Of a stretch of DNA of 64,000 nucleotides, positions 43,353 to 52,779 are shown piece by piece. Numbering within the stretch: the stretch's first letter is position 1; every line of letters begins with the position of its first letter. A program made the translations under genes and the position numbers. The notes beneath the pieces are model-generated. The model was not told the origin of the DNA and searched no databases. It worked only from the letters and a program-made list of their open reading frames with translations. The DNA is taken from positions 186,001 through 250,000 of the forward strand of contig JAZKJF010000004.1 of NCBI GenBank assembly GCA_040384465.1. The letters are read 5' to 3'. Source of the stretch: UBA5078 sp040384465 (GTDB lineage Bacteria; Pseudomonadota; Gammaproteobacteria; Pseudomonadales; Pseudohongiellaceae).

Positions 43353-44618
43353 AGCGGTGAGTACCAGCAGGGCAGCCATCATGCACAGCGCGCCGGCCAG
43401 TTGCAGAGTGGGCATGTAGGTGTGGAGATCCATCCGCATTGCCCCTGCGATGTAGGCTGCCGAGGCGGCTCCAATCTGGTGTCCGGCGAAAATCCACCCG
43501 AAGGTCATGTTGGCAGTCTGTGGTCCGAAGCGAGCAGCGGCCAGCTTCACCGTAGGGGGCACTGTCGCGACCCAGTCCAACCCATAGAACACAGCGAACA
43601 ACATCAAAGCGAGAGGTGCGAAACCAGAGTAGGAGAGGAAAATCAGCGACAGCCCCCGCAGCCCGTAGAACCAGAACAACAGCCAGCGATTATCGAAACG
43701 ATCCGACAGCCATCCCGAAAAAATAGTCCCTACAAAATCAAAGAGTCCGATAACGGCCAGCATGCTCGCCGCCCCTATCACCGACACCCCGAAGTCACTG
43801 TTCATCGGCACCCAGTGGGTATGAATCAACCCGTTGGTACTGAAACCGCAGACATAGAAGCTCAGAAACAGCACCCAGAAAGTCCCGGTCCGAGAGACGT
43901 CGCGCAGATTTTGCAATGGCGCCATCACCAACGCGCTGAAGCGAGCGCTGCGAACAGGCGCAGGCGTCAACTCATCATCACCATAAAGCGGTTGCTGCAC
44001 ATCAGCCGGATAATCCCGCATCAACAGCCCGACCAACACCATGAGCAGAATCATGAACACAACGATGACCCCAATCGCCATGCGCCAGCCCAGCGCCTCG
44101 GTTACCGAGGCCAGCAAGGGTTGAAACACCATCTGCCCGGTCGCCGTGCTCGCGGTCATCAGTCCGACCACCAACCCACGCCGATGGTTGAACCAGCGTG
44201 TCGCTATCGTCGCCCCCAACACCAGCGCGGTCATGCCCGTACCGATACCGACCACGACACCCCACAGCAGTAGCAACTGCCACAACTCTGTCATGAAAAA
44301 CGACAAACCCAACCCGGTGGCTATCATCGCCAACGCGCAGACTACTACATTCCGAACTCCAAAGTGGTTCATGAATGCAGCAGCGAAAGGTCCGAACAAC
44401 CCAAACAGCACCAGACGAATCGCCATCGCGGAGGAAATCTGATCAGTGCCCCAACCAAACTCTTCGCGCAACGGTTCGATCATGATGCCCGCCGAGCCCA
44501 TCGCGGCAGCAGTCGCCAGCATCGTCAGGAAGGTGGTGGCAGCAACGACCCAGCCATAATGAAACCCGCGCCTCTGCAGTCGCAGAGCAATGTGCGCCGC
44601 GAGTGAAGCCTGCATCAT
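43329..44618 (-). CDS. major facilitator superfamily transporter
   Basis: 429 residues with 12 membrane helices in two halves. Features are FHYGWVVAATTFLTMLAT at helix 1, RFGVR-like FGVRNVVV between helices 2 and 3, and a central loop followed by GLFDFVGTIFSGWLSDRFDNRW in the second half. It resembles the oxalate/formate or monocarboxylate branch; the substrate is not defined. The final residues come from the inverted repeat of an adjacent MITE-like element, so the original C-terminus may have differed. Its start overlaps the M48 protease stop by 4 bp. Confidence 0.85.
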   Translation of the reverse strand: MMQASLAAHIALRLQRRGFHYGWVVAATTFLTMLATAAAMGSAGIMIEPLREEFGWGTDQISSAMAIRLVLFGLFGPFAAAFMNHFGVRNVVVCALAMIATGLGLSFFMTELWQLLLLWGVVVGIGTGMTALVLGATIATRWFNHRRGLVVGLMTASTATGQMVFQPLLASVTEALGWRMAIGVIVVFMILLMVLVGLLMRDYPADVQQPLYGDDELTPAPVRSARFSALVMAPLQNLRDVSRTGTFWVLFLSFYVCGFSTNGLIHTHWVPMNSDFGVSVIGAASMLAVIGLFDFVGTIFSGWLSDRFDNRWLLFWFYGLRGLSLIFLSYSGFAPLALMLFAVFYGLDWVATVPPTVKLAAARFGPQTANMTFGWIFAGHQIGAASAAYIAGAMRMDLHTYMPTLQLAGALCMMAALLVLTARGSDPRI

Positions 44619-46567
44619 CGACTCCCGGGCTCATGCAGCGACAAAGGCAGTGGCGGCAGCGGACAATCCAACGCCGCCGCTATCGCCCGGAATATCTCCA
44701 GTTCCTGCACAGTCGCCACACCATCCGCACAAATGGCGGTGGCGCAGGCCTTCAGAAAGGCCGGTTTTTGCAGCGGCTTCAGGGTGATCAGCGCATCCAG
44801 TGCCGCGTTGATGGTCTCCATGCTCAGCCCGTCCGTGGTCGGCATCACCAAATTCAGCAGCTCCAGTTTCTCGCAAGCTTTCGCAAAGGCGATGCCCCCC
44901 CCACCTTCTGGTTGCCGACCGGCATGAATCAGGAATCCCAGCATCACGGCACATTGCGGTGCCAGCTGTTGCAGCGAATGATGCGCCGTGTGATGAAAAC
45001 GACTGTGCGGCTGGAACACTGCATCCAGCTGTTGCAAGACCACGCGCTGCAACACCCACTCCCACAGACTGGTCTTGCCATCGGACTGCACCAACAGTTG
45101 CAGGCTCTGTCGGAACGGCGGGTACTGCTCCGCACTCAGCTGCCGCAACACGGGCAGACACAGACAAACCAGCGGTAAACGAATCTCTGGGCTCACAACG
45201 GGTTGCTGCCCCGGCGTTTGCTGAGCGATCAACTGCTGCAGTGCCCCAAAAACAGCTGCATCAGCCAGCCTCTGCAAATGAGACATCTGCACAGCGGCCA
45301 ACTCCTGATCCTTATCCAGCAACAGGAAATAGATCAGCGCCCGCGCACTGAAAGGGTGATGTGCGGCCTCCAGAAGGGGTGGAGGGATGCGCGCGAGCAA
45401 CGTCCGTGCCTGCTGAATATCCGCTTCTTGCGGATTACCTGCCTGGGCCAGCAAGGCATCGGTCATCAACAGAGCTGACAGCACTCCTCCACGCGAGTCT
45501 TTCGACTGAACACTCGCAGCAGCGCCTCCGGCAGACTCAAGAGGCCCGCGCGCGGGCTTCGCACTCACATCGAAATTGCCATCCCACTGCGGTTGAATAC
45601 GGCGAATACGCTGCTCCAACGGAGGATGAGTAGCGAACAAGGAACTAAACGACATTCGCACGCCATTACTGAAGAGAGCGTGACTGATCTCAGACGCCCC
45701 GGGATTCTCCAGCAAAGACCCCTGCGGTGCCCCGCCAATCCGCTTCAGCGCGTCTGCGATACCATCAGGGTTGCGTGTGTACTGGACGGCCGAAGCGTCG
45801 GCCAGAAATTCACGTTGCCGACTCACCGCCGCCTTGATGAGATTGCCGAAGAAAGTGCCCGCATAGCCGATCACCATCAGCCCCAGCGCGACAACGGCGA
45901 TCTCGCCCCCGCCCTTCTTCGAACGGCGCGCCCTGCCAGTGCTGCGCAGCAGGTAATAGCCCATCACGCCCAGCACCATGATGCCGTGCAGAATACCGAT
46001 CAGGCGGATATTCAGACGCATGTCACCATGCAGGATGTGGCTGAACTCGTGCGCGATCACCCCCTGCAATTCATCGCGACTCAGCGTTTCGATAGCCCCG
46101 CGCGTAATGCCGATGACCGCATCGGCAGGTGTGTAGCCCGCAGCAAAGGCATTGATGCCCTGCTCCTCCAGCAGATAGACCGGCGGCACCGGCGTGCCGG
46201 ACGCTATCGCCATCTCCTCCACCACGTTGAGGATTTTCTGCTCGGAGAGATTGCTGCCACCGGGAATCAGCAGCTTGCCCTGCAGCAGCTCGGCCACTCG
46301 GGCACCCCCTCCGGCCAGACTGGCAATCTTGTAGAGACTGCCAAACCCCACCACGCCGAGAATCGCCAGCGAGACCCACAGAAACAGGTGCCAATCGATG
46401 CGCTGAAACAGCGGAATATTGACCGGAAGACTCTCCGCCACCACGCCCAGCACGACCATCACTAGCAGGTTGGTGATGGCGATGAGACTCAAGAGCGCGA
46501 GCGCGAACAGGACGACCAGTTTGACCGTGTTACGACGGGCAATGTCCTGCGAGCGGAAGAAGTCCAT
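44615..46567 (-). CDS. M48-family membrane metallopeptidase with C-terminal TerB-like region
   Basis: 650 residues. Two N-terminal membrane helices, then the protease domain with HEFSH (H173, E174, H177) and the third zinc ligand likely the Glu in SRQREFLADASAV, as in HtpX. A second pair of helices follows the HEXXH. The 300-residue C-terminal extension is helical and ends with a segment resembling TerB (KACATAICADGVATVQELEIFRAIA). HtpX-type enzymes degrade misfolded membrane proteins. The gene follows lemA by 6 bp, a recurrent LemA-M48 pair. Confidence 0.88.
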   Translation of the reverse strand: MDFFRSQDIARRNTVKLVVLFALALLSLIAITNLLVMVVLGVVAESLPVNIPLFQRIDWHLFLWVSLAILGVVGFGSLYKIASLAGGGARVAELLQGKLLIPGGSNLSEQKILNVVEEMAIASGTPVPPVYLLEEQGINAFAAGYTPADAVIGITRGAIETLSRDELQGVIAHEFSHILHGDMRLNIRLIGILHGIMVLGVMGYYLLRSTGRARRSKKGGGEIAVVALGLMVIGYAGTFFGNLIKAAVSRQREFLADASAVQYTRNPDGIADALKRIGGAPQGSLLENPGASEISHALFSNGVRMSFSSLFATHPPLEQRIRRIQPQWDGNFDVSAKPARGPLESAGGAAASVQSKDSRGGVLSALLMTDALLAQAGNPQEADIQQARTLLARIPPPLLEAAHHPFSARALIYFLLLDKDQELAAVQMSHLQRLADAAVFGALQQLIAQQTPGQQPVVSPEIRLPLVCLCLPVLRQLSAEQYPPFRQSLQLLVQSDGKTSLWEWVLQRVVLQQLDAVFQPHSRFHHTAHHSLQQLAPQCAVMLGFLIHAGRQPEGGGGIAFAKACEKLELLNLVMPTTDGLSMETINAALDALITLKPLQKPAFLKACATAICADGVATVQELEIFRAIAAALDCPLPPLPLSLHEPGSR

Positions 46568-46573
46568 AAGAGG

Positions 46574-47170
46574 TTAGAACGACACCTTGGGAGCCGCCTG
46601 AATTTGTGCGCTGTCCTCGAACTTCAGCAGCGTCGCATCACCACCGTGTCCGAATATATTGGCGACGATCACCGGCGGAAAGGACTGCTTGTAGGTGTTG
46701 TAGGCCATGACCTGATCGTTGAAGGCCTGTCGTGCAAACGCCACCTTGTTTTCGGTGCTGGTGAGTTCCTCGGTCAACTGCATCATGTTCTGGTTGGCTT
46801 TGAGGTCAGGATAGGCCTCCATCACCACGTTGAGACGGCCAAGCGCAGCGCCCAGCGCCCCTTCCTGGCCAGACAGATCGCGAATTGCTACTGCGCTGCT
46901 GGGGTTGGCAGCGGCTGCTGCGAGCCCGGTAGCGGCGGCATTGCGCGCAGCGATCACGGCTTCGAGAGTCTCACGCTCGTGCGCCATATAAGCTTTGGCA
47001 GTTTCGACGAGATTGGGAATGAGGTCATAACGACGTTTCAGCTGCACTTCAATCTGAGCGAAGGCGTTCTCGAAGCGGTTACGCAGAGCGATGAGCTTGT
47101 TGAAGATGGCGATCGCGTAAAAGGGGAATATCGCGACCAGGGTCAAAATCACAATCGTTACCACTGTCAT
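46574..47170 (-). CDS. lemA: LemA family protein
   Basis: 198 residues. An N-terminal membrane anchor (VVTIVILTLVAIFPFYAIAIF) is followed by the typical long-helix LemA body: NKLIALRNRFENAFAQIEVQLKRRYDLIPNLV, then AYMAHERETLEAVIAARNAA and LTSTENKVAFARQAFND. LemA proteins form membrane-anchored helical bundles; their role is unclear, but the frequent partnership with M48 proteases suggests a shared complex. It is the first gene of the lemA-M48-MFS transcript. Confidence 0.92.
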   Translation of the reverse strand: MTVVTIVILTLVAIFPFYAIAIFNKLIALRNRFENAFAQIEVQLKRRYDLIPNLVETAKAYMAHERETLEAVIAARNAAATGLAAAAANPSSAVAIRDLSGQEGALGAALGRLNVVMEAYPDLKANQNMMQLTEELTSTENKVAFARQAFNDQVMAYNTYKQSFPPVIVANIFGHGGDATLLKFEDSAQIQAAPKVSF

Positions 47171-47239
47171 GGCAGCTCCTCTGTCGGTAAAGGCCCGGGC
47201 GGGATGCCCGGACGCAGTCTAGCACCGAGTGCTGGAGCT

Positions 47240-47310
47240 GTCGCCTGCAGGGCAGGCTCCTACAGAATATGGACAGCGCACTCACTGTAGGAGCCTGCCC
47301 TGCAGGCGAC
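47240..47310. repeat. REPIN-like doublet, GTAGGAGC type
   Basis: Two perfect inverted copies of the 26-bp unit CTGTAGGAGCCTGCCCTGCAGGCGAC (written here as CTGTAGGAGCCTG + CCCTGCAGGCGAC), at 47240-47265 and 47285-47310, with a 19-bp spacer. This is the cleanest copy in the window. It lies between lemA and the PQQ dehydrogenase gene. Confidence 0.9.
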
Positions 47311-47323
47311 CATCCCACCCAAC

Positions 47324-49519
47324 TTACGGCAGCGCCAACGCCACAATCCTGGCAGCCTCCCCCCGCGCACTGACCGCCATCACCAGATACTGTTTGCCTT
47401 CGTACAGGTAAGTCATCGGCACCCCCGTGACAACGCCCGGCATGTCGATTTTGGCAACAATGTCACCCGTTGCCTTGTCGTGCGCCCACAGCACCGGATC
47501 GCCACCGACCCCCTCACCGGCGAACAGCAAGGTCTTGGTCAACACCAGACCCGAACGGGTCGGCTTGCCGGTGCGGCCAATGTCGACACCCTGCAACAGC
47601 GGGTGGTTCTTGATGGCGGCAGGCGTATCCCCGTTCACTACTTGCCAGACGTGGTCACCACTAGTCATATCGATAGCCGTGATGCGGCCATAAGGAGGTT
47701 TGACCAGCGGAATACCGTCCACCGACGGTGTGCGGCTGCCACCCTGAATGTAAGCAACACTGGAAGCATCCGGCTCGTGCGTCAACGACAACACGCTGGT
47801 CGCCGTGCGGGACGGAACGTAGATCAGACCAGTCTCGGGGTCATAGGCTGAGCCCTCCCAGTTAGAACCACCCGTGGAAGACGGCAGGTGCAGCGTTCCC
47901 TCGGTACCGTCCTTTGGGTCCTGGAACAAGGACGGCGGCGTAAAGACCGATGTACTGAAACGGAACTTCGAGGCGGCCTCTTTGGCTTTGGCCAGAATCT
48001 CCGGCGTGAAGTCGACCAGATCGTCTTCCTGGAAACCCTGACGGTCATACGGCAGCGGCTTCACAGGGAAGGGTTGCGTCAACGCCGTCCATTCACCGGG
48101 TACATCCGTGCCCGGTACCGGACGCTCTTCCACCGGGAACAAAGGCGTGCCGCTGGCACGGTCGAACAGGAACAGATGTGACTGCTTCAGCGTCTGAATG
48201 ACGGTCTTGCGGCCATCAGGCAGGTCAGCCAAGATCGGCGCCGAGGGGGTATCCCAGTCCCAGATGTCATGGTGAGTGGTCTGGAAATGCCAAACCTTCT
48301 CGCCGGTTTTGTAGTTCACAGCCACAGTCGAACTGGAGAACAGGTTATTGCCGGGACGATCACCGCCGTAGCGGTCACCCGTGGCAGCCTCCACTGGCAG
48401 AAACACCACGCCCAGCTCTTCGTCGGCAGACATCGGCGCCCACACGCCGGCATTCCCCGTGAATTCGGCCCCGGCCAGCCAGGACTCGTAGCCTTCTTCA
48501 CCAGGCGCCGGAATGGTCTTGAAGGTCCACAACAGTTCACCGGTGGTCGCATCAAAACCACGAATGTCCCCTTTCACATTACTGGCAGAGACGGGACGCA
48601 TGCCGACCAGATGGGCCGCACCCGCGATCACCACCCCATCGACGGCCATGGGCATAAAGGACATGCCGATATCCAGATCCTCACGCCCCGGACCACGACG
48701 CAGCCCCTGCTGCAGATCCACCCAACCTTTCTCGCCGAAGGACTCGATCTCGCGACCAGTGGCAGCATTCAGTGCGACCAGATAGTAGCCTGGCGTCATC
48801 ACGTAAATCGTCTTCTGGCCATTGTTGTCGTAATAGGTCAGGCCCTTGCCCGAGCCTTTACGCGGCGCAGCGTCGAAGCGCTCGCCTTCGACGGGACGCC
48901 ACATCCACAGCATCTGACCACTGGCAGCATCCAGCGCCACCACGTTACGGGTTGCGCCTGCCGTCAGATACACCCGGCCATCCACCATCAGCGGCGTCGT
49001 CACGCTGGTGCTTTCCGGTTCCGGACCAAAGGGCCCCGTGTCGAAGGACCAGGCCTGCGTCAGTGTGGCAACATTGTCGGCATTGATCTGATCCAGCGGA
49101 GCATAGCGGTTCGCTGCATTGGTGCCATTGAAGGCAGTCCATTCGAAAACGTCACTGCCAGCCGCCACGGCGGCCGCAGGCGTGATGGGCAGAACGGCCA
49201 ACGCCTCCGCTGACAGCGCTCCGCCCGCTATTGGAACGCCACCGTTCTGCAGCAGATACGCGGTGACGTTCAGATACTCGTCATTGGTCAGCGAGCCAGG
49301 GGTCTCTGCCGGCATGGTGGTGCGGATAAAGTTATAGAGATCGCCGCCCGTACGCCCCACCCACCGGGCACGCACGCGTGCGTCCATTTCTACTGGCACG
49401 TGACAACGGGAACAATCTGCTTCAAACACAGCCTGCCCACTCTCAACGCTGGCATCCTGCCCATAGGCGGAAGCAACGCCCAAGATGCTGAAAAGCAGGA
49501 ATAATGGAAATTTATTCAC
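47324..49519 (-). CDS. PQQ-dependent dehydrogenase with N-terminal cytochrome c
   Basis: 731 residues from a GTG at 49519 that sits 7 nt after aaggag; the GTG two codons earlier is too close to the ribosome site. Signal peptide ends near SAYG. A cytochrome c domain (C36-S-R-C39-H40) precedes an eight-bladed quinoprotein propeller: WTAFNGTNAANRYAPLDQI, LTYYDNNGQKTIYVMTPGYYL, TTHHDIWDWDTPSAPIL (region of the catalytic Asp) and GGSNWEGSAYDPETGLIYVPS. Such enzymes oxidise alcohols, sugars or aldehydes in the periplasm and pass electrons via the heme. The heme being N-terminal differs from quinohemoprotein alcohol dehydrogenases, where it is C-terminal. Confidence 0.87.
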   Translation of the reverse strand: MNKFPLFLLFSILGVASAYGQDASVESGQAVFEADCSRCHVPVEMDARVRARWVGRTGGDLYNFIRTTMPAETPGSLTNDEYLNVTAYLLQNGGVPIAGGALSAEALAVLPITPAAAVAAGSDVFEWTAFNGTNAANRYAPLDQINADNVATLTQAWSFDTGPFGPEPESTSVTTPLMVDGRVYLTAGATRNVVALDAASGQMLWMWRPVEGERFDAAPRKGSGKGLTYYDNNGQKTIYVMTPGYYLVALNAATGREIESFGEKGWVDLQQGLRRGPGREDLDIGMSFMPMAVDGVVIAGAAHLVGMRPVSASNVKGDIRGFDATTGELLWTFKTIPAPGEEGYESWLAGAEFTGNAGVWAPMSADEELGVVFLPVEAATGDRYGGDRPGNNLFSSSTVAVNYKTGEKVWHFQTTHHDIWDWDTPSAPILADLPDGRKTVIQTLKQSHLFLFDRASGTPLFPVEERPVPGTDVPGEWTALTQPFPVKPLPYDRQGFQEDDLVDFTPEILAKAKEAASKFRFSTSVFTPPSLFQDPKDGTEGTLHLPSSTGGSNWEGSAYDPETGLIYVPSRTATSVLSLTHEPDASSVAYIQGGSRTPSVDGIPLVKPPYGRITAIDMTSGDHVWQVVNGDTPAAIKNHPLLQGVDIGRTGKPTRSGLVLTKTLLFAGEGVGGDPVLWAHDKATGDIVAKIDMPGVVTGVPMTYLYEGKQYLVMAVSARGEAARIVALALP

Positions 49520-49734
49520 GTACACACTCCTTTTGGAAACTTGCCTTTTGACGCTTGTTTTGGAACTTGTTTGATGGGTGTCTCTGAAACGGGCGCAGAT
49601 ACTACAGTTTTTACACCTTCCGGAACAGCGGCCGCTCTGTCAGTATGCCGCCTCTTGAGAATCGGCCCCCATGACTTATGACAACACACCGTTTATTAAC
49701 AGCCGATTAATATCGCTGTAAAAGAGAGAAAACG

Positions 49735-50079
49735 ATGAGCGACCTGCCAAAGTGCCCACAATGCACCTCCGAATACACCTATGAGAATGGCGATCTTTAC
49801 GTTTGCCCCGAGTGCGCCCACGAGTGGCCCAGAGTCGCCACCGTAGCCTCTGGCGGCGACGAAGCACGCGTGGTCAGAGACGCCAATGGCAATCTCCTGC
49901 AGGACGGCGACTCGGTCACTGTGATCAAGGACCTCAAGGTCAAAGGTTCTTCATTGGTGGTGAAAGTCGGGACCAAAGTCAAAAACATCCGCCTGGTGGA
50001 CGGTGACCACGACATCGACTGCAAGATCGATGGCATCGGCGCGATGGGACTCAAATCCGAGTTCGTTCGCAAGGTCTGA
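49735..50079 (+). CDS. yjdM: YjdM/PhnA-family zinc ribbon protein
   Basis: 114 residues. Zinc ribbon at the N-terminus (CPQCTSEYTYENGDLYVCPECAHEW) followed by the characteristic domain VVRDANGNLLQDGDSVTVIKDL and KVGTKVKNIRLVDGDHDIDCKIDGIG. Despite the old PhnA name it is not phosphonoacetate hydrolase; its cellular role is unsettled. Short gene ahead of a pseudouridine synthase, 41 bp apart, possibly one transcript. Confidence 0.93.
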   Translation: MSDLPKCPQCTSEYTYENGDLYVCPECAHEWPRVATVASGGDEARVVRDANGNLLQDGDSVTVIKDLKVKGSSLVVKVGTKVKNIRLVDGDHDIDCKIDGIGAMGLKSEFVRKV

Positions 50080-50120
50080 ATTCGTTCCCGTCAAAGACAT
50101 CCACCACAGGCGGTAACGAC

Positions 50121-50831
50121 ATGGCCTCCGGCAGTCAGCGTTTGGATCGCTATCTCAGCAAGGCGCTTGCCATCAACCGGCGGGAGGTCAAACCCCTGCT
50201 GGCACAAAGTCGCATCGTGGTGGATGGGCAGCCCGTCAGCAGGTCTGACCTGCTGGTCGATGAATTCTCCCGTATTGTGTTTGATGACCGGGTACTGCAG
50301 GCAAAACTGCCCGTTTACCTGATGCTCCACAAACCCATCGGCATTCTCAGCGCCACCACTGATCCGCAACACACGACGGTGATCGACCTGCTGCAACGCG
50401 CTGACAGGAATGACCTGCACATCGTCGGACGCCTGGACCGTGGCTCCTCCGGCCTGCTCCTGCTCACCAACGACGGCCGTTGGTCCCGCGCACTCATGGC
50501 ACCGGAGCACGACATTCCCAAGGTTTATCTCGTCACGGTCCAAAATCCTCTGACGCCAGACTATGTGCAGGCCTTCGCGGACGGCATGCACTTCGCCTAC
50601 GAGGACATCACCACTCGCCCTGCCAAACTGGAAATTCTGGATGAGCGGCATGCCCGCGTAACCTTGGTGGAAGGCCGTTATCATCAGATCAAACGCATGT
50701 TCGGGCGCTTTCGCAACCCGGTGCTCACATTGCATCGCACAGCAATCGGGAGCCTGTCCCTGGACCCTGAACTGGCACCGGGCCAGAGCCGCGAGCTCAC
50801 GCCCGCCGAGCTGACAGGAATACGGGGCTAG
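50121..50831 (+). CDS. rsuA: 16S rRNA pseudouridine synthase, RsuA family
   Basis: 236 residues. An N-terminal S4 RNA-binding domain (RLDRYLSKALAINRREVKPLL) and the RsuA/RluB-type catalytic domain with VGRLDRGSSGLLLLTNDGRW, where the Asp of GRLD is the nucleophile. HQIKRMFGRFRNPVLTLHR is the conserved C-terminal motif. RsuA converts U516 of 16S rRNA to pseudouridine; RluE/RluF-like specificity cannot be excluded. Confidence 0.88.
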   Translation: MASGSQRLDRYLSKALAINRREVKPLLAQSRIVVDGQPVSRSDLLVDEFSRIVFDDRVLQAKLPVYLMLHKPIGILSATTDPQHTTVIDLLQRADRNDLHIVGRLDRGSSGLLLLTNDGRWSRALMAPEHDIPKVYLVTVQNPLTPDYVQAFADGMHFAYEDITTRPAKLEILDERHARVTLVEGRYHQIKRMFGRFRNPVLTLHRTAIGSLSLDPELAPGQSRELTPAELTGIRG

Positions 50832-50949
50832 GGGCAACGGAAATGCTGGCTGTCAGGCTGATTGTGGGAGTAGAATCCGGCCAAGCAAAAAGCAGTACTG
50901 TATGCGGTCTGACAAGCGGTATAACAACAAGAACCATTAGGAGAACCCC

Positions 50950-52692
50950 ATGAAAACCAACCACTGGAAGCACCTGCTGTGTACCGCGATGCTGTCATTG
51001 CTGGCCGTGCCCGCCGCCAATGCGGCAGACCGGATCGGCAACTTTGCTTTGCTGGACACCACCGGCGATTTCCACCAGCTCAACAAGTACGGTTACCAGA
51101 ACGCTGTGGTCATCGTCGCGCAGGCCAATGGCTGTGTGGCGAACTACAACCAGAACAACAAGTACAAACTGATGGAAACCATGTGGGAAGAGAAAGGCGT
51201 CACCTTCATGATGCTGAACGTAGCCGGTGAGAGCCGTGATGCGGTCAAAGCCGAAGCAGCCGCCTACGATTACAGCTGGCCGGTGCTGCTCGACGGCTCC
51301 CAGCTGGTGACCGAATCGCTGGGCATCACCCGCGCTGGTGAAATCGTGGTTCTGGACCCGGAACGTCTGCAGATTCTGTATCGCGGCGGTGTGGATGTAA
51401 TCCCGCGCGATGACACGACTCCACCCGTAACCCACGTGAGCGACGCCATTCAAATCGCGATTGCTGACGGTACCCGCGAAGCGGAAACCGTGGTGTCACC
51501 ACTCGATGGCTGCGACATCAGTTTCCCAGCCAGAGAGCTGCATGCCTCCAACGCTCCTGACTACGCGACTGACATCGCACCGATCCTGAAAGAGAACTGC
51601 GTGAACTGCCACCGTGTCGGCGGTATCGCACCGTTCGCCATGGACAGCCACCAGATGGTGATGGGCTGGTCCACCATGATTCGCGAGACTCTGATGACCA
51701 AGCGCATGCCGCCGGCGCAGGTTGACCCGGACATCAACCACTTCTCCAACGCCCGTTACATGAGCAACGAGAATCTGCAGACTCTGGTGCACTGGATCGA
51801 TGCTGGCGCGCCACGCGGCGAGTTCACCACTGACCCGCTTGAAGGCCTGACCTTCCAGGAAGGCTGGGAGCTGGGCGAGCCGGATCTGGTGGTCTATGCC
51901 GAAGACTTCGTCGTCCCGCCTACTGGTGTCATCGACTACCGCTACCCGATCATCGATCTGCCATTCGAGGACGATGTCTGGGTAAAGGCTGTACAGTTCA
52001 TTCCTACTGAGCGTTCTGTGGTTCACCACATGATTGCCAGTATCGTTGAGCCACAATACAGCCAGGAAATGGAATCCAGTGAGCGTGGTGAAGTGCGCTT
52101 CATGGAAGGCTACGCGCCTGGTAAAGAACAGGCCACAGTGTTCCCGGAAGGCACAGGCGTGTTCATTCCAAAGGGCTACAAAATCCGTCTGGACTCTCAC
52201 TACACCACCATGGGCCGCGAAGTGCGTGACCGCACGGCTATCGGAATTTATCTGTCCGACGAAGTGCCGGAGCACGAGTTCCGCACCTATCGTCTGTCCC
52301 ATGAAGGCAAGAACCTGGTGATTCCGCCCGGTGCGAAAGACCACCGCATGTACGCCAGCTACGTGTTCAACAAGGAAGTGACCATGTACGCTTTCCGTCC
52401 GCACATGCACACCCGTGGCAAGGAAATGCGCTTCAAAGTGATCTATCCTGACAACACGACTGCAGATCTGATCAACGTAGCCAACTACAACTTCGGTTGG
52501 CAGCCCACGTACCGCCTGACAGAGCCGATGGTGTTGCCAGCAGGTTCACGCGTCACAATCGACGGCGCCTTCGACAACTCCGAGTTCAACCCCGGTGCAT
52601 GGGACCCAACACAGGTCTCCAACGGCGGCGAACAGACTTGGGATGAGATGTTTGCGGGCTACCTGACTTACACCTACAACGACGAGATGTAA
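50950..52692 (+). CDS. thioredoxin-like / cytochrome c / copper type II monooxygenase-like triple fusion
   Basis: 580 residues; ribosome site aggag at 50939-50943. After a signal peptide (to NAA) comes a thioredoxin-fold, AhpC-like domain (about 27-175) with a single cysteine in QANGCVANYNQ, then a heme c site (CVNCHRVGG, near 217-225) with likely axial Met in KRMPPAQ, and a PHM-like copper region: RSVVHHMIAS, LDSHYTT, RPHMHTRGKEMRF and TWDEMFAGY. The ligand order HH, H, HxH, DEM is complete. It is diverged from the three 460-residue paralogs. Secreted; could be a thiol- or heme-fed oxygenase (inference). Monocistronic with its own terminator. Confidence 0.85.
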   Translation: MKTNHWKHLLCTAMLSLLAVPAANAADRIGNFALLDTTGDFHQLNKYGYQNAVVIVAQANGCVANYNQNNKYKLMETMWEEKGVTFMMLNVAGESRDAVKAEAAAYDYSWPVLLDGSQLVTESLGITRAGEIVVLDPERLQILYRGGVDVIPRDDTTPPVTHVSDAIQIAIADGTREAETVVSPLDGCDISFPARELHASNAPDYATDIAPILKENCVNCHRVGGIAPFAMDSHQMVMGWSTMIRETLMTKRMPPAQVDPDINHFSNARYMSNENLQTLVHWIDAGAPRGEFTTDPLEGLTFQEGWELGEPDLVVYAEDFVVPPTGVIDYRYPIIDLPFEDDVWVKAVQFIPTERSVVHHMIASIVEPQYSQEMESSERGEVRFMEGYAPGKEQATVFPEGTGVFIPKGYKIRLDSHYTTMGREVRDRTAIGIYLSDEVPEHEFRTYRLSHEGKNLVIPPGAKDHRMYASYVFNKEVTMYAFRPHMHTRGKEMRFKVIYPDNTTADLINVANYNFGWQPTYRLTEPMVLPAGSRVTIDGAFDNSEFNPGAWDPTQVSNGGEQTWDEMFAGYLTYTYNDEM

Positions 52693-52718
52693 GCCAGCGC
52701 TCCAAAGCAATGAAACAG

Positions 52719-52754
52719 AAAGGGGCCAGTGCAGAGATGCGCTGGCCCCTTTTG
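52719..52754. terminator. intrinsic terminator
   Basis: AAAGGGGCCAG (52719-52729) pairs with CTGGCCCCTTT (52742-52752), followed by a T-rich run. It ends the triple-fusion gene and faces the convergent YeeE operon. Confidence 0.9.
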
Positions 52755-52779
52755 TTTGTGCTCTAAAAAGACAGGCAGG

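Noticed and set aside
50860..50885. A lone tgtgggag-like unit upstream of the triple-fusion gene
   Set aside because: Only a short match without an inverted partner; not counted as a REPIN.
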